A stretch of 64,000 nt of DNA from Plasmodium brasilianum. Its lineage: Eukaryota; Apicomplexa; Aconoidasida; Haemosporida; Plasmodiidae. The notes below the pieces were generated by a model. It was not told the origin of the DNA, ran no database searches, and was given only the letters and a program-made list of their open reading frames with translations. Position 1 is the first letter of the stretch, and each line of letters starts with the position of its first letter. The translations under genes were made by a program, and so were the position numbers. The DNA lies in the NCBI RefSeq assembly GCF_023973825.1, contig NC_090123.1:1967501-2031500 (forward strand), written 5' to 3'. Of the stretch, positions 55,069 through 64,000 are shown in pieces.

Positions 55069-55457
55069 CAATGTTTTGAACTATTAAAAAGTCATATATA
55101 TTTTTATTTTATTTTGAAAAGTATAAATAAAAGAAAATATTTATTTATTATTCTAAATTAAATATATAATTCATATATTTTTAATATCTATTAATAAATT
55201 TAGTTTATAGTATTTTAACTAAAGTTATTTTGTTATAAATAACATTAAAATAAAAATTTTGTAGTTTACATTTGAAGTTATTTTTAAAAGCATCATTATA
55301 AAAAAAAATAAAGATATATAATTTTATTATTATTTTACAGAAAAATAAAAAATAATACGAAATAATATAAATAATAATAGTTCCCTTTATCACTATATGA
55401 ATATTATATTATTGTTATATTTTTTCTTAGTATATTACATTTTAAAACTTTTATACG

Positions 55458-56479
55458 ATGAAGCAAAAAATTAATATTTTATTATTTATTAAATTTACTA
55501 CGTTTATCCTTTTATGTTGTATATGTCATTTTTACATTCATGTGGTATATTATTATTATTTAGTGATATTTTTGTTATTCGTACTTTTCGTGCTGTATTT
55601 TTATTAATTCTATTTTTTCACCACTGAACAATTTATTATAATATATAACTATATGGGAATTTTATTGTTTTTTAGAGTACTCTTAAGCTATTGTTAGAGG
55701 AAAATTGCAATAATTGTAAAAAATTTCCTGCAAGAAATTATCGTTTACTGTCAAAATACAAGAAGAATTGTGATTCAAATGCTTTATGTTTAAAAGAGGA
55801 ATTGCCAACTAAAGGATTTTCCCCCCCAAATGATATATCTACTAATAAGAAGGATAAATTAGAAAAAAACAAAAAAAAAAATGGATGTTCATCAATGATT
55901 GTAGGAGATTATAAACCAGATGTGAAAAACAAAACTTGTATATTTGAAACGAAAGAATATTCCAATTTAGAAAAAAAAATATTCAAGGAACTTGATTATA
56001 CGAATTTTCTTAAAAATAACAGGACTATTAGCAATAAGGTTTACAGAAAATTAATATGTAAAAAATATGGATTACGCATTATTTTACCTGTATTATTCTT
56101 TTTGTTTTTATTAATAATATTTATATTAGAAGTAGCACTGGGATATGTAGGAAAAACTAGTTTATTGTATGTATTAGGTTTAAACAAGGTTAATTTAACA
56201 TCCTTGTCCAGCCAAGAACCATGGAAATACATTATAGAAGCGTTGAAAAAGACAGATTTCCTTAAGCACGCTATAGAAACTGGAGTTTCCCCCCAGAGAG
56301 TATGTGAACTTTGTAGTAGTGCAAAAGAAGTTAGTGATATCTGTATTTTAGGACAATTTTTTCGCATTTTAATATATTTTGTACCTTTCATTATAATGAG
56401 CATAACCATAATATCACGAATTATTTATTACCATAAAAAAGTTAAAAAATATGAAAAAATTAAATTAAGGAAAAGATAA
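55458..56479 (+). CDS. fam-l exported protein (two-exon, intact)
   Basis: Exons 55458-55544 and 55676-56479; intron 131 bases, phase 0; 296 residues. Exon 1 is MKQKINILLFIKFTTFILLC... ARNYRLLSKYKKN has the export-motif arginine at residue 52, with K in the fifth position. Core: TCIFETKEYSNLEKKIFKEL / LKNNRTISNKVYRK. Span 1 is at about 163-181; the long loop includes cysteines (VCELCSSAKEVSDIC) not present in the other two fam-l copies; span 2 is at about 258-280; tail YYHKKVKKYEKIKLRKR. It is the positional counterpart of the gene at 14558 in the duplicated segment, but the loops of the two are no longer alike. The downstream fam-m partner (59163) carries a nonsense codon, so this gene may have lost its pair. 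Predicted exported protein, function unknown. Confidence 0.9.
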
Positions 56480-56627
56480 AACACATACTAAAGAATATTT
56501 TTTTTTCTGTAAAAATATCTAGAATATGAACTAATTAATGAAATATATATAAACATATACTTAATAAACATATGAAAAATTCCTTAAAATTTTACAAAAA
56601 TTTATAAGTATACATTGCTTTTTTTAT

Positions 56628-56695
56628 GAACAATAATAAATGTATATGCTCTTAGTTTGTTTGTGAATAAGAATATTCTAATATTTTTCTATTTG
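56628..56695 (+). terminator. Conserved 3' block after fam-l
   Basis: GAACAATAATAAATGTATAT and then TTGTGAATAAGAATATTCTA, beginning 149 bases after the stop; AATAAA is present. Confidence 0.45.
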
Positions 56696-58726
56696 TGTAT
56701 CAAAATATGATTTCATATTAATTGTATATTATAACTTAAAGCATATAATTTTGCATTTTAATGATTTCTTATGATCATAAAATATTTTTACGTTATAATT
56801 AATTAACAATATAACATTATGTATAATTTTATTAGTAATATTTGCTAATTTATATTTAACTATAAAGAATACAGACTTTTATTTTTATATTTCTTTGTGC
56901 TCTAAAATAATAATATGTTCGAGAAATTAAAAAAATATAGATTTACTATAAATTACGTATAAATGTGTTCTTATTTGTGTTTCATAAAAGGAAGTTAACA
57001 TATTATATTATACTGATATATATATATATTATATTTACTAACAAATAAGCATAACTTATTTTTTTTAAATATGCTTATTGATATACATGTTATAGAAGAA
57101 TATTATTTAAAAGTCTTTTTAACAATGATTTAGTATTTTTTGTAAGATCTAAATATAAAATTAAGAATATATAAGAAAATAAAATATTTATTAAATACTG
57201 TTTATTTATATTTGTTTAATTACTTAGTTTTTCTACTTAATCACAATTATATAGAGATAAAAAATTCTTTTGCTGAATTATTGTTCGAACATAGGATGTT
57301 AATTCAATTTTTTAAAATTAATTATATATATATTATAAAGAAAATTTATAAATAAATAAATATATATATTTTTTTATATCTTTAAATAATTAAATTATTG
57401 AACTATATATAATCATATTTTAATAGATAATATATTGAAATATTATTAGGTAGTTACTTTTTATTTTTTCATAATAATAGACCTATATATAAGAATTACG
57501 ATGTTAGTTCAGTATAATGGAAATAAATGTATTGTTTTCTGTAAAGATATAATTATATATGAATAAATTATATTTATATACGCTACTATTTATTCTTAAC
57601 TATAAATATATTAAGGGATAATATTGATTTATATATATATAAGAACATACATAGATTATGTTGGTAATGTCTAATTCATTTTATTTTCAAAGTTAATTTT
57701 TTATGTAAAATTTAATTAAAAAAAAGCATAGTTTTTTAGTACTTAATTCATAAATATAAAACATAGTTTTTTTGATAGATATTGTTTACTAAATTATATT
57801 TGTTTCACTTTTTTATTTTTTCTTTAAATTTTTAATTAAATAAGTATTATCTACAATGTTTTCTATGCACCTGTTTTGTAAATAATTTAAATCTATAAAA
57901 TTTGATTTTGTAAAAATTGAATTAATAACTATACTAAAATATTAGCAGATGTTTTAGTTGTAACAATAAGATATTAAGAATTACTCTTTATTCAATTAAA
58001 GAAAACATAAACAATTTTGTTTTTTAACGAACGCTTAAAACCTGCAGAACATGAGACTAGAATATGTAAACATCTGGGAATTGAAATATCGGAAATATTG
58101 ATTATACTATTTTAACAAAAGAATGAATTATTTTTATTATCTTTTTTTTTTTGTTTTTTTAATATTATGTGTTTATATAATTTATTAAAATGTTTATTTA
58201 ATGTATGGAATATGTTATATGTAAAGATAGACGAAGTAATTATACCTTGACAATATGTTTTTTTTTTTTCTTTTTATGGAACTATATTAATATTTTTTCT
58301 AAATCTATATATCAAAAAAATATAATAAAAAAAAATTATGTTTATGTGTAAAAAGATTTTTCATATAGAAATAATGGTATAAACTGAATTTAATTAAAAA
58401 TTATTGTACAAAAGTATAATATGTGTTTCTATTTTCCTTTAAAATATATATTATTTGATATATCGTGTAATAGCAAATATTTTCAATTTTTTTATTATAT
58501 GCTATATTATAAAAAATTTTATGTGCATCTGAATTATATAAATTATGTGCTATGTTTAACACGATTCAAAATATTAATTCATTAATATATTATTACTATT
58601 ATTATAATAATTATTATTTATAAGTATAAAAAATAGGTCCTACCATATATTGTTTATAACTTTAGAATTTTTAGTAAGAAATATCCTTATGATTTGTACT
58701 TATTGTATAAATATATTGAACTGTAT
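56696..58726. other. Spacer between fam-l and fam-m of doublet C
   Basis: No gene supported. A less AT-rich patch at about 58,020-58,110 (CCTGCAGAACATGAGACTAG) has no open frame of useful length. Confidence 0.5.
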
Positions 58727-58760
58727 ATTATCTATATTCTCTATGATCTATATTACATTC
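58727..58760 (+). promoter_or_regulatory. Conserved upstream element of fam-m
   Basis: ATTATCTATATTCTCTATGA followed by TCTATATTACATTC, 403-436 bases before the ATG at 59163. A TTTCACTTTTTATATATTTT block near 58,983 matches the fam-m copies at 2.3 and 18.9 kb. Confidence 0.5.
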
Positions 58761-59162
58761 ATACTGATTATTTCATGATATTGTAAAAAATAATATATAT
58801 TTTTTTTAGTATTATATTTTGAAATGAATTAATAAAAAAATATTATTAAATTAGTATATTACAATAAAATAAATATATATTTAAAAATTTATTAATAAAT
58901 TCAAATTGTTTTACATTTATGTAAGTTATTTTCATTTTCAAATAACATAATGATAAAATTCATATAATATACATTTAAAGCCATTTCACTTTTTATATAT
59001 TTTAAAATCAATTATAGTTATATAAATTTTATTGTTGATTTATAAAGAAATAATATAAATAAATTTTTAAATAAATGTAGCGCCATTTTTCATTGGAACT
59101 ATATTATATTTAGTCAATTGTTTTTTTTTTTTAAATAAATTAAAATATTAAATATTTACTTA

Positions 59163-60050
59163 ATGGATAAAAATATGAGGACAAAAATATTTATTAAAAT
59201 GTTTGCGTTTATGATTCTTACATGGATATGAAATCTTAACAATTTTATGGTATAATAACATCAAATATGTATATTTTTTATTATTTATATTTTTCTCATT
59301 TTATTTTCGTCAACATAGTATCTTATTATTAGTTAATTTGTTCATATTAAAAATTAATATTTATGTTTTTAGAATATGCTTATTAAATCCACGGAAAGAA
59401 AATATAAATATGGTATAATATTAGATAAAAGAAATTATAGAATAATAGCAAAAACTAAACAGGATATATATCCAAATGTTTTATGCTTAAAAGAAAAGTT
59501 TCCAAATAATGAAAACATTAAATATAAAAATATATCTAATAATGCAAAAGGAGTTAATAGAAGAAACAAGCAATCAAATAGAAGTTTATTAAATGAGGCA
59601 CAATACTATACAGAAGTAATAGATTATAATAATGGAATGTTTGATGGAAAACATTTCCATTTTGAAAAAAAATGGATTAAGAAAAAAGATTATATTGATT
59701 TTCTTGAAAAAAAAAGGAGAATTTGTAATATAGCTTTAAAAAAAATAAAATTTAAAAATTACGGATATATAGTTGCTATGTTTGTTATTTTTTTTTTCTT
59801 TGGAATAGGATTACCAGTATTATCTAACTTGGAGTCTTTGGATACAGCATGGAATGGGCTGGACAAAAAAAATGTATTGAAAATTTTATATGAAGCCGTA
59901 AAAGGGTGGGATCAAACAGCAAAGTCCACTATTTATTTAACAATATTTAGTGTACTAATGCTTACATTAATTATTGTGCTTGTAAAAGGAATTTGTAAAA
60001 TCTTAAGAAATAATGAAAAATATAATAAAATTAAGTTGATAACTGAGTAA
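59163..60050 (+). pseudogene. fam-m exported protein with exon 1 nonsense codon
   Basis: Exons 59163-59249 and 59373-60050; intron 123 bases, phase 0; nominal 254 codons. Exon 1 reads MDKNMRTKIFIKMFAFMILT W I then TGA at 59229-59231, where other copies mostly have a cysteine codon (TGT). The rest of exon 1 and the splice signals are normal, and exon 2 is entirely intact. It reads NYRIIAKTKQ (arginine at residue 52), AQYYTEVIDYNNGMFDGK, FHFEKKWIKKKDYIDF, span 1 (about 160-177), span 2 (about 216-236) and ILRNNEKYNKIKLITE. An ATG directly after the acceptor (59376) could start a 224-residue protein, but this would lack the signal segment and so probably could not be exported. It is a recent pseudogene, a sequencing error, or a gene with an altered N-terminus. 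The conserved flanking blocks are present. Confidence 0.75.
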
Positions 60051-60200
60051 AATAAATAATAATATATATATATATATTTTTCTCTAATTAAGTCTTTAAT
60101 ATTAAGTAATATCCATAATATTTTTAGTGATATGATGAATATGTATTAATATAATTTCTAAAATATTATAAATTCTTATGTATATAATTAGTCATTTTGA

Positions 60201-60260
60201 TACACAAAAATATAATATATGTTAATCGTTTTTATGTAATATTTGAACGTTTAAAATATG
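60201..60260 (+). terminator. Conserved 3' block after fam-m
   Basis: TACACAAAAATATAATATAT and then TGTAATATTTGAACGTTTAA, beginning 151 bases after the stop. AATAAA is lost, making this the most diverged copy, in keeping with a decaying gene. Confidence 0.35.
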
Positions 60261-63200
60261 CCTAATTTCTATATTAATGAATAATTTAAGCTTAATTAAA
60301 AACAGGTATTATAACAATTATATTTTTGCATATAAATAGATTTCTATGAATAACATGCGTCTGTGCTTTGAAGTGGATAAATAATAGAGTTATTCATATA
60401 ATTTTATGGAACTCAGTTAAATTATATTTTAACTAATAATTAGTGTCTCCTATTATGTACGCTGTTTTGTTATAAAATTACTATTTGTTATGGTAATTGA
60501 AGGAAAAAATATTGATTGTTTGGTATTAACAATACACATTTCTTGTTTAGTATTTAATAAAACTATGTGAGCACATCATGCTTAACTGTCATATATATAA
60601 ATATATATTTTTACATTAAAAAACCATTAATATTTACTTTATATAATATTTTTTATGAGATATATGTAAATGAATATATTTATTGAAAAAATATTCTTAA
60701 AAATCCTTTGGTTTTGTTCTTATTGAATAATTCTCAAAATATAAATATATAATAAATTAATATAGCTTTTGATTATGGAAAATTTATAATTTTTTAATAA
60801 TTTGTGTATTATGAAAATTCATAATTAATTGAAGGGAAAAAGCGAATTATTATATTAATATTGTTCCTAATTATATTCTTGATACTATTCTTTATAAATT
60901 ATTTAATATATATTATATTGTAAATACATTATATGATGTTTTTATTTTCTATATCATTGAAAGTTGAAATTTGTTAATAATATTTAATCAAATGTTAATA
61001 GGTAATATTTATATTTATTTAGAATGTAATGTTTAACATTATAATCTATATTGCGATACAAAATACATATGAGTTTGGTACTGAAAATATATATAAACGT
61101 AGTTCTGTTTATTTTTATCTAGTTTTTCTAATGTAATATAATCATTTTATTCCTTTACTGCAATATTGGTGTGTGTTTATTGCATTAATGGTTTAAAATA
61201 ATAATATATCTTATTTTTATAAGTAATCAGAGAAAGTAGAATAAGACACATAATTAAAATTCTAAAATAAACAACGGTATAACAAAATGTTTTATGAATC
61301 ATTTTTTTAAATATGCACTTGTGAAATATATTTTATTATATGTTTACATTAAAAACATTATGGTTTAAAACTCATAAAATATTTAACCTCTTATATTTTG
61401 TTTATATATTATATTATTTTGTATATTACTTCTATGGATGAATATTTATAGAGGAAGATATATATCCAATCAATAGAAATGATAACTATATAATAGATAT
61501 ATATAAAATTCATAGGCAAATATATTTTTCTATTAATATAAAAATTATTAATTTATATTGGCTTAGATATTTCAAAAATTACATTTGATTTCCTTATAAC
61601 TTCTTTGCTATTACATTCATATTTTAAGAATAATTACGTTATATATACTAAATTTTGGATATATACAATGTAACACAATTATTGAATTAATAATAATTAA
61701 ATACTTATTTTATGGATAATATATCTTATACGTTTTTTTTTATGTAATTTAGTTAATTTTTTTTTTCTGATGTGCTTTTGTATAGTATTATTATATTACC
61801 CTATTATTATAGTGGAAATTAAATGCATATTTTAGTGTCTACTTTATAACTATGGTATTTAGTTATAAATATTCAGATTTTATTTAAGAGTTATTATAAA
61901 TTTAATTATTTAAAAATTAGTTTCAATTATACTAACTTGTGTTAATATATTGAGCATTTATGATTAATATTTAAGGAAAAATAAGATTGAATAACACATG
62001 TTTCAGGGTTGCATTTCATTGGATCTTTTCCGTACGTTATTGTAATGTAAAATCTGAATAATAAGAACAGAGTCCTAAGCACGTACTCTAAATAATGAAA
62101 CCATGAAACGTAATAACTGTAGTAATTATATAGAAGAAGATTTTATAAATGTTTTAATATTAATTCTTAGATATAACATTCGTTTTATTTATTTCTATGT
62201 TCTTTCTAATTTAAAGCTTCTTATTCGTTTGTCTATAAATTACATTGTTTTTTTTTTTTTCTTTTCTTAACAAAGGAATACTTCTATTAAATAAAAGAGT
62301 TTATCCATTATTAATTCTTTTTGTACCCTTGAAATATTGAAGTAGATATTATTTTTGTAAATTATCTACTATTTTTTCGATTGTTTTGCTTTTCTGTGAA
62401 AATGTTTTACGTTAGCAGTTATTTTTTCAATATGAATATATAAAAGTTATCATTGTAGGCCATTCGCATAGAACACTATCTATCGCACCTATTATATTCT
62501 TAATATTTGACATGTATATAAGTAAATTCAAGATATATATGTTTTGTCTACGAAAATATTTCAATATATGTTAAATTATATAATTTTTAATTTTTCGTTA
62601 ATATGGAATATTGAGTTACAGTATATGTTGATAATGCCAAAATAAAGGGAAAATTAATGCCTTTTATTTTTTGTTATTAAAAATTAAACAAAAAAAAAAA
62701 GGATATATATTGGTATGTAAAGAGGTGATTGAGTGAAAAAAATTTTTAAAGTAATATTTAGAAGAAACAAAAAGAAGGAGAAATAATAAAATTTTAGATA
62801 ATAAATAGAGTACAATTGTAGAATGAATAAAAAAAAGAAGAAATTTATTTGAAAAACATCTTCCAAAAAAATATAAAATAAATATAAAAAAGAATTAGAA
62901 AATATTTAAAAATTTAAATCCATTATATTAACGATTACGCATATAGAGTGTTATCCGTTCATTTTATATCAAATAAAATAATACAAAAAATACATGCATA
63001 TATACTTGCATCATATTATCAAATGGGGTAATGTTAAACATTATGATTAAAAATGAAAATTCAATGCTTATTTAACTAGTATATATGTAATATATCTTAA
63101 TCCAATAAAATAAGGGTAATTTTATATCTATACTGTTACAAATTAAACAAATGCACTCATGCTACATAATGCAAAAATGTATACTTTGTACTCATTTAAT

Positions 63201-63709
63201 TTGTAATATTGAAGAGTTAAAACAATTTATTCTGAGGAATTTTATACTTATTTGGTAATTTGAATTAAGGAATGAATTGTTTATATTCTGACTAATAAAT
63301 TTAAATCTAAAGAAAAATCCTTAATTATATTAGACATCCTAATTATAGAAGTAATATTATGATATATGGGAATGAATGTAGTATTAACTAGGAAATATAT
63401 TTCTAATATAAATACATGATAGTATATATGTTTTAAAATGAAACATTATTTTTATAAATTGCATGAAAAAAGCAAAAGTACTTTTCTAAAATATAATATT
63501 TTTCATATACTGAGAAAATTCAAGAACATGAAGTAATATATAAGAACAAACACTATTTAAACACAAATGCAATATATGCATATAAATTTAAAAGTACATT
63601 GTGATTTTTTATATATGAATGGAAAATTGCAGTTACAATTATATAACTATTCTATATTTTATTTAATGTGAATTTTCGAATGTAAACATTATTCAGTTCT
63701 TCTTTTCAG
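60261..63709. other. Gene-free AT-rich stretch
   Basis: No gene called. The 60-codon minus-strand frame at 62684-62866 is phenylalanine-rich antisense of A-rich sequence and is rejected. Confidence 0.5.
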
Positions 63710-63801
63710 TTATCCAGCTTCATTTTTATTCTGTGTTTCTTTTTTTTTCCAATAAGCATCCTCTTCGTTCAAGAAAAATATAATATATTCATTTCTCATG
63801 G
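63710..63801 (-). CDS. Possible terminal exon of a gene, minus strand
   Basis: Read on the minus strand, a TTATACAG acceptor-like site at 63,809-63,802 is followed by an open frame of about 30 codons. It reads MRNEYIIFFLNEEDAYWKKK then ETQNKNEAG and a stop at 63712-63710. The charged, well-balanced composition differs from spacer translation. I could not find the preceding exon with confidence and do not recognise a family; it may equally be chance or a remnant. Confidence 0.2.
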
Positions 63802-64000
63802 CTGTATAAGGAAAAAGATTAACTAACTTATCTTTATTTTATATGTTTTTTATTATACATATTTGTCTGTTTCCTAGTGTTCACTTATACATGATGAAAT
63901 ATCTATCCTGGAAATTAAATTGATGAAAAATTTGTCATTCCTCTATGTTAATGTTACTATAATATTTATTATTTTTATTCACTAATCTATTTCATTTTCT

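Noticed and set aside
56041..56409. 122-codon minus-strand frame
   Set aside because: Antisense to the intact fam-l exon 2; the same explanation applies to 15284-15478 and 45195-45407.
1..64000. Telomere repeats, rRNA, tRNA, CRISPR, bacterial operon signals
   Set aside because: Looked for TTYAGGG-type repeats, tRNA-like GC-rich cloverleaf stretches, rRNA-like conserved runs and regular repeat arrays; none seen by eye. Bacterial features do not apply to this kind of genome.

Overview
The window is a very AT-rich eukaryotic segment with short two-exon and three-exon genes, GT..AG introns of about 120-145 bases and long homopolymer and (TA)n tracts. It carries members of two small exported-protein families with a 29-codon hydrophobic first exon and two membrane spans, plus one full-length PIR gene. 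This combination (fam-l and fam-m doublets with pir) points to a subtelomere or internal subtelomeric-type region of Plasmodium malariae or a close relative. I saw no rRNA, tRNA, CRISPR, telomere repeat or housekeeping gene. The fam-l/fam-m names are assigned from memory of family sequences: the two classes are clearly distinct in the sequence, but which name belongs to which class is about 70-75% certain.

Layout, left to right: decayed fam-m at 2.5-3.3 kb (+); composition-shifted noncoding block A at 7.2-9.25 kb; decayed two-span gene 'X' at 11.7-12.6 kb (+); intact fam-l at 14.6-15.6 kb (+); intact fam-m at 19.1-20.0 kb (+); 80-bp tandem duplication at 23.6 kb; intact, unusually long pir at 25.2-27.1 kb (+); decayed fam-l-like two-span gene at 30.1-31.0 kb (+); decayed exported-protein gene on the opposite strand at 34.6-35.5 kb (-); intact fam-m at 41.1-42.0 kb (+); purine-rich gene remnant at 42.9-43.8 kb (+); intact fam-l at 44.9-45.9 kb (+); noncoding block B at 47.9-50.3 kb; second decayed copy of X at 52.9-53.5 kb (+); intact fam-l at 55.5-56.5 kb (+); fam-m with a nonsense codon in exon 1 at 59.2-60.1 kb (+). 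The segment block-X-fam-l-fam-m occurs twice, about 40-41 kb apart, in the same order and strand, so it is an old segmental duplication.

The fam-l and fam-m genes sit as close same-strand neighbours, which fits the idea in the literature that one of each is made together and may act as a pair on the infected red cell. Every fam-l/fam-m gene here, intact or broken, has a pyrimidine-rich TCTAYATTCTATATA-like element about 370-450 bases before its start codon. Each also has an ACACAACAATAAAAATATG-like block beginning about 138-151 bases after its stop codon. These two blocks are the clearest candidates for shared expression signals. In all six family genes with a readable second exon the export-motif arginine falls at residue 52, but the acidic fifth position of a classical PEXEL is missing in all of them.
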